Of a stretch of 35,652 bases of DNA, positions 22,673 to 30,469 are shown one piece after another (position 1 is the first letter of the stretch; the number at the start of each line of letters is the position of its first letter). The notes below the pieces were generated by a model that had not been told where the DNA came from, searched no databases, and saw nothing but the letters and a program-made list of their open reading frames with translations. The position numbers and the translations under genes are program-made. Source of the DNA: Actinomycetes bacterium (GTDB lineage: Bacteria > Actinomycetota > Thermoleophilia > Solirubrobacterales > Solirubrobacteraceae); the NCBI GenBank assembly GCA_021792455.1, contig JAJYUP010000018.1, positions 1-35,652 on the forward strand, given 5' to 3'.

Positions 22673-23967
22673 TCTCTGCCACCGTGCTGCTGCTCGCCGG
22701 CTGCGGCGTGACGTCGGGCCTGCAGGTCCAGCAACGCGGCGGGGAAGGCGCGCGTGCGGCGCTCGCGCCCGCCACGCAGCCCGCTCCCAGATGCGCTGGC
22801 GGCGGGCCTGCCACAACGCTTGGGCAGGCGGCGTTCATCCACAACGGCGCGCTGCAGACGATGCTGATCGCAGCCTGTCGCACGACGGCAAGGACGCTGA
22901 TCGCCCGCGGCGCGCAGGCTCCACTTCACTTCAGCGCCGACGGCCGCTGGGTCGCATACGGGCAGGGCACCGTCGTAAGCGTCGATCGCCGCGAGATCGT
23001 GCGGCCGCTCGGGCAGTCAGTGACCGAGTGGCAATGGGTCGGCGCCAGCGACGAGCTCGTCGGGGTCACCGACGGCGGCGGGCTGGTCATCGGCGCACCC
23101 GGCGAGGCACCGCGAGCGCTGTTGCCGGGCGGCTGGGGCGCGAACAGCCTCGCCACTGCCGACAATGGCACGATCGCCGTCTCCCGCATCGCCAGCGCCG
23201 CAGGCGGGTCGGCATCGATCTGGACGCTGAGCGCCACCCATCCCCGCCCTGCGCTTGCCTACAGTGCGCCGCGCGGCACCGAGGAGCTGCAACTGGCACA
23301 GTTCGCACCCGGAGACCAAGCGCTTGCATTCTGGGTCAACCGCTACGGCTCGGCCTCGTTGGCCGAGGACGGGCTGCCCCTGCAACTCGTCACCCTGGAT
23401 CATCCTGGCCCGGTGGTGACGCTCTCGACGCTCTCGCCCGTTCATCCAGAAGCAGTCACGACCTGCGGCGATCGGCTCGTGTTCGTGGCCGGCGGTGGCC
23501 GCGAAGCGACGCTGGGCAAGCGCCTGGCAAGCGCCTACGCGATCGATGGATGGCAGGCAGAGAGCATCACAGACGGCAGCCGCAGCGCCGCCTCACCATC
23601 ATGTGCGCCCGAAGGCGACTGGCTTGCCGCGGCGATCGGACCGAACGGCCAATGGCACGCAGGCCACGAGCAGCGCTCGATCGAGCTCTTCCCGATGCAC
23701 AACGGCAGGCGCATCCGCCTGAGCATCCCGCCGCCTGGCAGCAGCGACGAGAGCCCGCGACTGACACGCGACGGGCGCTGGGTGCTGTTCATAGGCAGCA
23801 GGCTCACGCGCGACGGCGCCGTCGGCGCCGGCTACCTGATCTCGACGAGCAGGCCGGACAGCAGACCGATCGGGCCGCTCTTCACCGCCGGACCCGCAAG
23901 CGATTACTACGGCACCTACAACTGGACCGAAGCAGTGGCATTCACGACCGCCGGTCGAGTGAGATGA
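22654..23967 (+). CDS. Lipoprotein with beta-propeller-like domain
   Basis: 437 residues. Seen: lipoprotein signal peptide (MLSRLLISATVLLLAGCG, lipobox LAGC with the lipidated cysteine at residue 17). A beta-rich, TolB/WD-like domain follows with repeated blade-type strings HFSADGRWVAYGQG, ADNGTIAVSRI, ASPSCAPEGDWLAAAIG and PRLTRDGRWVLFIGS. It ends the response regulator-kinase-lipoprotein operon, overlapping the kinase by 19 bases. LpqB, the lipoprotein encoded with MtrA-MtrB, has the same position and a similar propeller and modulates the kinase. By analogy this protein may gate the kinase (inference); sequence alone does not establish orthology. Confidence 0.85.
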   Translation: MLSRLLISATVLLLAGCGVTSGLQVQQRGGEGARAALAPATQPAPRCAGGGPATTLGQAAFIHNGALQTMLIAACRTTARTLIARGAQAPLHFSADGRWVAYGQGTVVSVDRREIVRPLGQSVTEWQWVGASDELVGVTDGGGLVIGAPGEAPRALLPGGWGANSLATADNGTIAVSRIASAAGGSASIWTLSATHPRPALAYSAPRGTEELQLAQFAPGDQALAFWVNRYGSASLAEDGLPLQLVTLDHPGPVVTLSTLSPVHPEAVTTCGDRLVFVAGGGREATLGKRLASAYAIDGWQAESITDGSRSAASPSCAPEGDWLAAAIGPNGQWHAGHEQRSIELFPMHNGRRIRLSIPPPGSSDESPRLTRDGRWVLFIGSRLTRDGAVGAGYLISTSRPDSRPIGPLFTAGPASDYYGTYNWTEAVAFTTAGRVR

Positions 23968-24113
23968 CTGGGCGCGCCCTCCTTGAACACGAGATCACCG
24001 CGACCTGCCGCATCCCAGAAGCAGATCGCACGATGCACGAAGCACTGGGCCACGGCTCTGCGCCTCGATCAGGGGCCACGGCGAGGGCGGCAGCCGACCG
24101 GAGCGGGCGAGGA

Positions 24114-25304
24114 TCACAGACCGTAGGAGCGCCCGATCACCTCGAGCATGATCTCGTCTGTGCCGGCGCCGATGCGGTTGAGGCGCATGTCCCGCCAGAC
24201 GCGCTCGATTCCATACTCGGTCATGTAGCCGGCGCCGCCATGGATCTGGATGCACTCGTCTGCGACCTCGACTGCGACGCGGGAGGCATGGAGCTTGGCC
24301 ATGGAGATCTCCCTGACGGGGTATTCGCCGTTCGCGAACCGCCAGGCGGTGCAGTAGACCATCTGCCGGGCCGATTCGATCTTCGTCGCCATCTCGGCGA
24401 ACTTGTGCCTGATCACCTGGAATTTGCCGATCTTGCGACCGAATGCGCTGCGCTCGCCCGCATATTGAAGCGTGCGCTCGAAGCAGCGCTGTGCCCCCGC
24501 GACGCACCCCGCGGCACCGATGAGCCGCTCGCCCTGCAGCTCCCACATGATGTGATAGAAGCCCTTGCCAACCTCCCCAAGCACCGAAGACTCCGGCACG
24601 ATGACGTCCTGGAAGGCGAGCAGGGCGGTGTCAGAGGCGTGCATCCCCAGCTTCTCGAGCCGCTTCTCTCTGATCACCCCTGGCGTGTCCATCGGCACGA
24701 GGAAGAGCGTGAAGCCGTCGTAGCCGGCGTCGGGGTCGGTCTTCGTGACGAGCACGATCACATCGGCTCTGTGGCCGTTGGTGATGTAGGTCTTGCTGCC
24801 GTTGATGAGGTAGTGCCCGCCCTGCTTGACGGCAGTCGTCTTGATGCCTGAGACGTCTGAGCCGGCGTCAGGCTCCGTGATGCCGAGGCAGAGGATCTTC
24901 TGCCCCTGTATCGCGGGTACGACCCACTCCTGCTTCTGCTCCTCGCTGCCAAACGCGAGGATAGGCGGCATCGCCATGTCGGTGTGGACGGCGAGGCCCA
25001 TCGCAAGCCCGCCAGAGTTGGCGTTGACGATCTCCTCAGCGAGCACGATGCTGCAGTAGTAGTCGCCACCCTGCCCGCCATAGGCCTGCGGCTTGTCGAG
25101 CCCGAGGAAGCCAAGCTCTCCCATGCGCCTGAACACCGAGTTGGGGAACGTCGTGCGCTCCCATTCCGCCGCATGGGGCGCAAGCTCCTTGACCGCGAAG
25201 CTCCTTATCGACTCCCGCAGGGCTTCGTGCTCCTCGCTGAAGATGAAGTGCCTGCGCTTGGCGTGGTGGTCTGGCTTGAGGACGTTGCTCTGCGCGCTTG
25301 CCAT
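24114..25304 (-). CDS. Acyl-CoA dehydrogenase (LCAD/IVD-like)
   Basis: FAD enzyme that introduces the alpha-beta double bond into an acyl-CoA. 396 residues from ATG 25304, supported by AAGGAG six bases upstream; the frame is open much further upstream but homology stops here. Seen: N-terminal helical domain; the FAD/substrate signature CLGITEPDAGSDVSGIKTTA then YITNGHRADV; the C-terminal helical domain with ERSAFGRKIGKFQVIRHKFA and QIHGGAGYMTEYGIERVWRD. In the medium-chain type the catalytic Glu lies in YEGT; here that site reads IGAGTDEI. As in isovaleryl- and long-chain enzymes, the base is probably the Glu of ELQGERLIG. Substrate unknown. Divergent from the MntR-like gene. Confidence 0.93.
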   Translation of the reverse strand: MASAQSNVLKPDHHAKRRHFIFSEEHEALRESIRSFAVKELAPHAAEWERTTFPNSVFRRMGELGFLGLDKPQAYGGQGGDYYCSIVLAEEIVNANSGGLAMGLAVHTDMAMPPILAFGSEEQKQEWVVPAIQGQKILCLGITEPDAGSDVSGIKTTAVKQGGHYLINGSKTYITNGHRADVIVLVTKTDPDAGYDGFTLFLVPMDTPGVIREKRLEKLGMHASDTALLAFQDVIVPESSVLGEVGKGFYHIMWELQGERLIGAAGCVAGAQRCFERTLQYAGERSAFGRKIGKFQVIRHKFAEMATKIESARQMVYCTAWRFANGEYPVREISMAKLHASRVAVEVADECIQIHGGAGYMTEYGIERVWRDMRLNRIGAGTDEIMLEVIGRSYGL

Positions 25305-25502
25305 CGGCAGCTCCTTGCTGGACGGGGTGATCTCGAAAAGTGAACAGTACGACTTCCCACATGATGCGGTGACGCGGGGACGCTGAGCAGCTGCCTCGCT
25401 GAGCGGCGATGACCCGGGAAGGCGCTGCGTCGCGCAGCTGCGCTGGGGCGGTGGTGGGCTGTGCGGCTGAGGGGCTGTGGGGGGAATGCCGTCCGCCTGG
25501 CC

Positions 25503-25530
25503 TTGACAAAAGTTTTTGGCATGCCAAAAT
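25503..25530 (+). promoter_or_regulatory. Leaderless promoter with operator palindrome for the mntR-mntH operon
   Basis: A -35 hexamer TTGACA (25503-25508) and a -10 CAAAAT (25525-25530) sit 16 bases apart. Between them, partly covering the -10, is the perfect 16-bp palindrome TTTTGGCATGCCAAAA (25514-25529). A start site about seven bases after the -10 falls at the GTG codon (25538), so the mRNA would be leaderless. Binding of a dimeric repressor here would block RNA polymerase, which fits autoregulation by the metal-responsive regulator it precedes. Confidence 0.75.
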
Positions 25531-25537
25531 CCACTTT

Positions 25538-26260
25538 GTGGCCGCGCGCGACCAGATCTCAACGAACATCCAGGATTACGCGAAGGCTGTCTACGCGCTC
25601 GAGAGCAGGGCTGGATCAGCGGTGAGCACGAACGCCCTCGCACAGAGGCTTGGCGTGACCGCGGGCTCCGTCTCAGGGATGGTCCGCAAGCTGGCCGACG
25701 AGGGCCTGCTTGAGCACGAGCCCTACCGGGGCGTGAAGCTGACAGCCGAGGGACGCAGGGTCGCGCTCGAGGTGCTGCGGCACCACCGCCTGATCGAGCT
25801 GTTCCTCGTCGAGGTGCTCGGCATGGGCTGGGATCGCGTGCACGAGGAGGCGGAGGTGCTCGAGCACGTGATCTCTGAGGAGCTCGAGCAGCTGATCGCC
25901 GCTCGCCTCGGTGATCCAAGCATCGACCCCCACGGTGATCCGATCCCAAGCGTGGAGTTCGAGATCGAGGAGCGTGAGACGGTGAGCCTCGACGAGCTCG
26001 GCATAGGCGCGAGCGGGCGATTCGTGCGCGTGTCGGACTCGAATCCAGCGATGTTGCGCTATCTCGCAGAGCATGGCATAACGCTTGGGCAGCGCCTGGA
26101 GGTGGTCGAGCGGCAGCCTTTCGGCGGTCCAGTGTTCGTGCGCGTCGGTGAGCTGCAGCTGCCGCTCGGCGGGCAGCTCGCGAAGGCGATGCGGATCGAG
26201 CTCGATCCGAGAGGGTCAACCTCGGCTGCGGGCGCGGCGGGGGGAGGGGCGGCGCGATGA
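25538..26260 (+). CDS. mntR: DtxR/MntR-family metal-dependent repressor
   Basis: 240 residues from GTG 25538. Seen: N-terminal winged helix (about 5-65: DYAKAVYALESRAG, NALAQRLGVTAGSVSGMVRK) and a dimerisation/metal-binding domain (66-140). That domain has HHRLIELFLVEVLGMGWDRV and EEAEVLEHVISEELEQLI. The C-terminal SH3/FeoA-like domain (about 155-230) has EHGITLGQRLEVVERQ. At the key metal site, the position of the DtxR/IdeR cysteine (Cys102) is Glu in EAEVLEH, as in Mn-specific MntR. With the neighbouring Mn transporter this predicts manganese sensing (inference). The stop overlaps the mntH ATG by 4 bases. Confidence 0.9.
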   Translation: MAARDQISTNIQDYAKAVYALESRAGSAVSTNALAQRLGVTAGSVSGMVRKLADEGLLEHEPYRGVKLTAEGRRVALEVLRHHRLIELFLVEVLGMGWDRVHEEAEVLEHVISEELEQLIAARLGDPSIDPHGDPIPSVEFEIEERETVSLDELGIGASGRFVRVSDSNPAMLRYLAEHGITLGQRLEVVERQPFGGPVFVRVGELQLPLGGQLAKAMRIELDPRGSTSAAGAAGGGAAR

Positions 26261-27624
26261 GCGTGATGCGGGGCGGGCGAGAGAAGCTCCTGCAGAGCGT
26301 CTCAGAGGCGGGCTCAGTTGCGCTCCGAGACGGCGCGATCGCGCTGCGAGATGGCGCGATCGCGCTGCCAGATCGCGTCGAGGGCGGGCAGAGCGCGCTC
26401 GAGCAGCTGATCGCGAAGGGCAGGTTGAAGGCGACCCTCGCGATGCTTGGCCCCGCCTTCGTCGCGTCGATCGCCTACGTCGACCCAGGGAACTTTGCGA
26501 CGAACATCGAAGGCGGCGCTAGGTACGGCTACATGCTGCTGTGGGTCGTCCTGCTCGCGAACGTGATGGCGATGCTCGTCCAATACCTCTCCGCGAAGCT
26601 CGGCATCGTCACCGATCGCAACCTGCCCGAAGTGATCCGCGAACGGCACAGCAGGGCGTTCAGCGTGATGATGTGGATCCAGGCGGAGGTGATGGCCGCC
26701 TCGACGGACATCGCAGAGTTCCTCGGCGCGGCGCTCGGCTTGAACCTGCTCTTCGGCGTGCCACTGCTGCCCGCAGGGGTGATGACAGGGGCGATCGCGT
26801 TCGCGATCCTGGAGCTGCAGTCTCACGGCTTCCGCCGGTTCGAGCTCGCGATCAGCGCGCTGCTGGGGATCATCTTCCTCGGATTCCTCTACGAGACGCT
26901 GCGCATCGGCCCGTCCGCGTCAGGGGTGGCGAGGGGGCTGCTCCCAGCCCTGGGCGGCTCGAGCTCGCTGTATCTGGCGGTTGGGATCATCGGCGCGACG
27001 GTGATGCCCCACGTGATCTACCTGCACTCGGCGCTGACGAACGGCAGGATGCCCTGCCGCGACGATGGCGAGCGGCGGAGGGTGCTGAGGTTCGAGCGGC
27101 TCGACGTGATGATCGCGCTGAGCATCGCAGGGATCGTGAACCTCGCGATGCTCGCGGTGGCGGCGAAGCTCTTCCACACGCCAAGCTTGGCGGGCCTGGA
27201 CAGCATCTCGAAGGCCCACGCAGAGCTGGGCAGAATGGTTGGCGGCACGGCGGCGCTCGCCTTCGCAGTCGCCCTGCTCGCCTCCGGCGCCTCCTCCTCG
27301 AGCGTAGGCACCTTCGCCGGCCAGGTGGTGATGGCCGGTTTCGTGAAGCTGCGGATCCCGCTGCTCCTGCGACGGGCTCTGACGATGACGCCGGCGATCG
27401 TGGTCCTCGCCCTGGGCGTGAGCCCAACGAGCGCGCTGGTGATGAGCCAGGTGGTGCTGTCCTTCGGCATCCCATTCGCGCTGATCCCTCTCGTGCGGCT
27501 GACAGGCGATCGGCAGGTGATGGGCGTGCACGTGAACAGATCGCTGACGAGCGCGCTCGCCTGGGCCTGCGCCGCCCTGATCACTGCGCTGAACATCTTC
27601 CTGATCTGCCAGCAGGTGCTCTGA
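26257..27624 (+). CDS. mntH: NRAMP-family Mn2+ transporter
   Basis: 455 residues. Proton-coupled importer of Mn2+ or Fe2+ in the inner membrane. Seen: about 11 hydrophobic segments; the metal-site motif in helix 1 VDPGNFATNI (Asp76, Asn79) and the helix-6 motif VMPHVIYLHS with the conserved Met. ASGASSSSVGTFAGQVVMAG and FGIPFALIPLV are typical of the family. The cytosolic N-terminus is longer than usual, about 55 residues, partly a 21-bp repeat-encoded VALRDGAIALRDGAIALPD. ATG 26257 overlaps the mntR stop; GGGAGGGG lies about eight bases upstream. Coupling to mntR indicates metal-controlled expression. Confidence 0.95.
   Translation: MSVMRGGREKLLQSVSEAGSVALRDGAIALRDGAIALPDRVEGGQSALEQLIAKGRLKATLAMLGPAFVASIAYVDPGNFATNIEGGARYGYMLLWVVLLANVMAMLVQYLSAKLGIVTDRNLPEVIRERHSRAFSVMMWIQAEVMAASTDIAEFLGAALGLNLLFGVPLLPAGVMTGAIAFAILELQSHGFRRFELAISALLGIIFLGFLYETLRIGPSASGVARGLLPALGGSSSLYLAVGIIGATVMPHVIYLHSALTNGRMPCRDDGERRRVLRFERLDVMIALSIAGIVNLAMLAVAAKLFHTPSLAGLDSISKAHAELGRMVGGTAALAFAVALLASGASSSSVGTFAGQVVMAGFVKLRIPLLLRRALTMTPAIVVLALGVSPTSALVMSQVVLSFGIPFALIPLVRLTGDRQVMGVHVNRSLTSALAWACAALITALNIFLICQQVL
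26320..26379. repeat. 21-bp tandem repeat in the mntH N-terminus
   Basis: Units at 26320-26340 and 26341-26361 with an eroded third copy. They encode the seven-residue repeat ALRDGAI. The length is a multiple of three, so the frame is preserved. Confidence 0.8.
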
Positions 27625-27883
27625 ACGAGGCGGGCGGGCGCTCCGAGGCGTTGATGCAGGTGCGAAGAGGAGGCGCGAGGGCGGGCAGCCAGGTGGTCTG
27701 GTCCGGCGCGACCTCGCTTGGGGGCGGCGAGGCGGCGCGGAGGTGCTTGGACGCGGCGCGGAGGTGCGGCGAGGCGGGTGGCGACCTGCTCGGAGCCGGT
27801 CACCGAGCCCGCCTGAGCTTCGCGAAGTGAGCAGTAGCGCTGCCTACTCCGCATGGGCGGGCAGACGGCGTTAGGATGTCGGT

Positions 27884-28804
27884 GTGAGCGAGCGAGAGCC
27901 CACCGACGCTGCGGCGCGATTGGGCGGCGAGGAGCCCGAAGGAGAGCAGGAGGAGGGCGCAGGCCGCTCATCGACGAAAGCGCACCGACAGCTGGGCGGC
28001 GAGAGCTCGAGCAGTCCGCAGAGCGCGAAGCGGCACGTGCTCTACGAGGTCGCAGAGGGAGTTGGAACGATCACGCTGAACGACCCTGACACGCGCAACG
28101 CGCTCTCAGCTGAGATGCTGCGCGGTCTCGATGAGGCGTTCGCTTCCGCGAACGAAGACCCAGAGGTGCGGTGCATCGTGCTGCGCTCCTCAGATCCGAG
28201 GGTGTTCTCCGCAGGGGCGAACCTGACAGGCTTCGGTGAGGATCTGCCTCTCGTGCACAAGCACTTCGGCACAGAAGGGTTCGTGCGCCTCCTGACGAGG
28301 ATGAGCTCCCTGCGCAAGCCCGCGATCTGCGCGGCGAACGGGCACGTGCTCGCCGGCGCGCTGGGCATCGCCTTGGCATGCGATCTCGTCGTCGCCTCGG
28401 CGGAGGCGAGCTTCGGCACGCCAGAGCTGAACGTCGGCGTGTTCCCGTTCATGATCATGGCATTGATCTACAGGAACGTGCCAAGGAAGAAGGCGAACGA
28501 GCTGCTGCTGCTCGGAGAGCGTCTGAGCGCGCAGCAGGCGCTTGCGGCGGGGATCGTGAACGAGGTGGTTCCCGCCTGCGACCTCGACGCGACGGTGGCG
28601 CAGTGGGCGGGCAGGCTTGCGGGAAGATCTCCTGTGATCATGCGCCTCGGCAAGGAGGCGATGCGGCGGCAGATGGACATGAGCCTCGACGACGCACTCG
28701 ACTACCTGCGATCGCAGCTGAGCCTTGCGATCTCGACAGAGGATGTGATCGAGGGGGTGAGCGCCTTCTTTCAGAAGCGGGCGCCAGAATGGAGGGGGCG
28801 TTGA
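27884..28804 (+). CDS. Enoyl-CoA hydratase/isomerase (crotonase) family protein
   Basis: 306 residues from GTG 27884. The first 50 residues are acidic low complexity; the crotonase core begins at about residue 51. Seen: NDPDTRNALSAEMLRGLDEA, oxyanion-hole segments FSAGANLTGFG and NGHVLAGALGIALACDLVVA, and ASFGTPELNVGVFP carrying the second catalytic glutamate (Glu164 equivalent). The first (Glu144) is not at its usual place: the motif reads AGALGIALACD rather than GGGCELA. Hydration may therefore be altered; methylglutaconyl-CoA-hydratase-like enzymes can lack this residue. The stop overlaps the following TTG in a TTGA, so it is coupled to the carboxyltransferase. A TAGGAT before the GTG suggests a leaderless start. 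Confidence 0.88.
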   Translation: MSEREPTDAAARLGGEEPEGEQEEGAGRSSTKAHRQLGGESSSSPQSAKRHVLYEVAEGVGTITLNDPDTRNALSAEMLRGLDEAFASANEDPEVRCIVLRSSDPRVFSAGANLTGFGEDLPLVHKHFGTEGFVRLLTRMSSLRKPAICAANGHVLAGALGIALACDLVVASAEASFGTPELNVGVFPFMIMALIYRNVPRKKANELLLLGERLSAQQALAAGIVNEVVPACDLDATVAQWAGRLAGRSPVIMRLGKEAMRRQMDMSLDDALDYLRSQLSLAISTEDVIEGVSAFFQKRAPEWRGR

Positions 28805-30441
28805 GCGACACCGCGCACGCCGAGCCGGCGGGCCAGTCCCCTGGCCCGCCCAAAAACCAAGACGACGCGAGCGGAGGATGGCGGGCGGGATCCCTGCTGC
28901 GGCCGCTGGTCGAGGATCTGGAGGCCAGGCGAGCGGCGCTGAGGCTCGGGGGCGGGCGGGAGAAGATCGAGGCCCAGCACGCGGCAGGCAAGCTGACGGC
29001 GCGAGAGCGGATCGATCTGCTGATCGACGAGGGCACCTTCGTCGAGCTCGGGATCCTCGGCAGGCCGCACTTCTCGCAGCGGGCGATGGACGGCGTGAGC
29101 GCGCCCGCCGACGGCGTGATAACCGGCTACGGCGAGATCGAAGGGCGTCTCGCCGCCGTCTGCGCCTACGACTTCACGGTGATGGCGGGCTCGATGGGCA
29201 TGACGGGAGAGTTGAAGGTGAGCCGCCTGCGCGAGCTTGCGCTGGGCAAGCGGATGCCCTTCATCTGGCTTCTGGACTCCGCCGGCGCGAGGGTCCAGGA
29301 GGCGGCGGGCGCGATGTTCGCAGGGTCAGGCGCCCTGTTTCGGGAGGAGGTCGTGATGAGCGGCGTGATCCCCCAGGTCGCGGCTTTGATGGGACCCTGC
29401 GCAGCGGGAACCGCCTACATCCCTGGGCTTGCGGATTTCGTGCCTATGGTGGCGGGCCAAGGGTCGATGGCGCTGGCAGGGCCGCACCTGGTGAGGGCTG
29501 CGATCGGCGAGGATGTGACCCAGGAGCAGCTGGGCGGCTCGAGGGTGCACTGCCGCAAGTCAGGCGTCGGCGACATGGAAGTGGATGGAGACGAGCAGTG
29601 CATCGAGGTGATAAAGCAGTACCTCTCCTACATGCCATCCCACTGTGAGCAGCCGCCACGGAGGCTGCCTGTGCGCGACCCGATCGACCGCACAGAGGAG
29701 GCTCTGCTCGACGTCCTGCCAGGCAGCAACAGAAAGCCCTACGACATGTATGAGGTGATTCGCCTGATCGTCGACGACGGCGTCTACCTCGACCTGAAGG
29801 GCAGGTGGGCAAGGACGGTGATCACCTGCTTGGCGCGCTTCGGTGGTCGCCCCTGCGGCATCGTCGCAAACCAGCCGAAGCACCTCGGCGGCATTCTCGA
29901 CAACGACTCCTCCGACAAGGCTGCCCGCTTTGTGAACCTGTGCAACGCGTTCGGAATACCTCTGCTGTTCCTCCAGGATGTGCCAGGTTTCATGGTGGGC
30001 ACGAAGGTGGAGGCGGAAGGCATAATCAGGCACGGCGCGAAGATGCTCTACGCAGTCGCGAACGCAACGGTGCCGAAGGTGACTGTGATCCTGAGAAAGG
30101 CCTATGGCGCCGGCTACTACGTGATGTGCGGACGGGCCTATGAACCAGATCTGATCGTCGCCTGGCCAAGCGCAGAGATATCGGTGATGGGCGCGGAGGG
30201 CGTGGTGGAGATCGCCTTCCGGAAGGTGGTGGAGCAGGCGGATGACCCTGTGGCGAAGCGGGAGGAGCTGATAACGCGATTCAAAGAGATGTTCGACGTC
30301 TACATCGCCGCAGGCAACGACCTGATCGACGACGTGATCGACCCAAGGCAGACGAGGCCAACGATCTGCCGTGCCCTGGCGATGGCGGAGGGCAAGCAGG
30401 TGCAGCGGCCCTGGAAGCGCAACGGAGTCGTGCCTGTATGA
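28801..30441 (+). CDS. Acyl-CoA carboxylase, carboxyltransferase (beta) subunit
   Basis: 546 residues from TTG 28801, which has GGAGGGGG just upstream; an in-frame ATG at 28789 is the alternative. Transfers CO2 from carboxybiotin to an acyl-CoA. Seen: N-terminal crotonase-fold half with GKLTARERIDLLIDEGTFVE, PADGVITGYGEIEGRLAAV, LLDSAGARVQEAAG and MGPCAAGTAYIPGLADF. EDVTQEQLGGSRVH marks the domain junction. The C-terminal half carries RPCGIVANQPKHLGG, FGIPLLFLQDVPGFMVGT, RHGAKMLYAVANATVPKVTV and AEISVMGAEGVVEI. It is closest in pattern to propionyl-CoA carboxylase beta. No biotin carboxylase alpha subunit is in this cluster. It is coupled to the upstream crotonase and sits 28 bases before the BKACE gene. 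Confidence 0.93.
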   Translation: MSDTAHAEPAGQSPGPPKNQDDASGGWRAGSLLRPLVEDLEARRAALRLGGGREKIEAQHAAGKLTARERIDLLIDEGTFVELGILGRPHFSQRAMDGVSAPADGVITGYGEIEGRLAAVCAYDFTVMAGSMGMTGELKVSRLRELALGKRMPFIWLLDSAGARVQEAAGAMFAGSGALFREEVVMSGVIPQVAALMGPCAAGTAYIPGLADFVPMVAGQGSMALAGPHLVRAAIGEDVTQEQLGGSRVHCRKSGVGDMEVDGDEQCIEVIKQYLSYMPSHCEQPPRRLPVRDPIDRTEEALLDVLPGSNRKPYDMYEVIRLIVDDGVYLDLKGRWARTVITCLARFGGRPCGIVANQPKHLGGILDNDSSDKAARFVNLCNAFGIPLLFLQDVPGFMVGTKVEAEGIIRHGAKMLYAVANATVPKVTVILRKAYGAGYYVMCGRAYEPDLIVAWPSAEISVMGAEGVVEIAFRKVVEQADDPVAKREELITRFKEMFDVYIAAGNDLIDDVIDPRQTRPTICRALAMAEGKQVQRPWKRNGVVPV

Positions 30442-30469
30442 GCGTCCCACGTGCCTCTGGGGGGCGAGG

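Noticed and set aside
22791-24851. A 686-codon plus-strand ORF
   Set aside because: Runs out of frame through the lipoprotein gene and antisense to the acyl-CoA dehydrogenase; highly basic, low-complexity translation.
25305-26219. Upstream extension of the acyl-CoA dehydrogenase frame
   Set aside because: The open frame continues antisense to the MntR-like gene, but the family N-terminus and ribosome-binding site fix the start at 25304.
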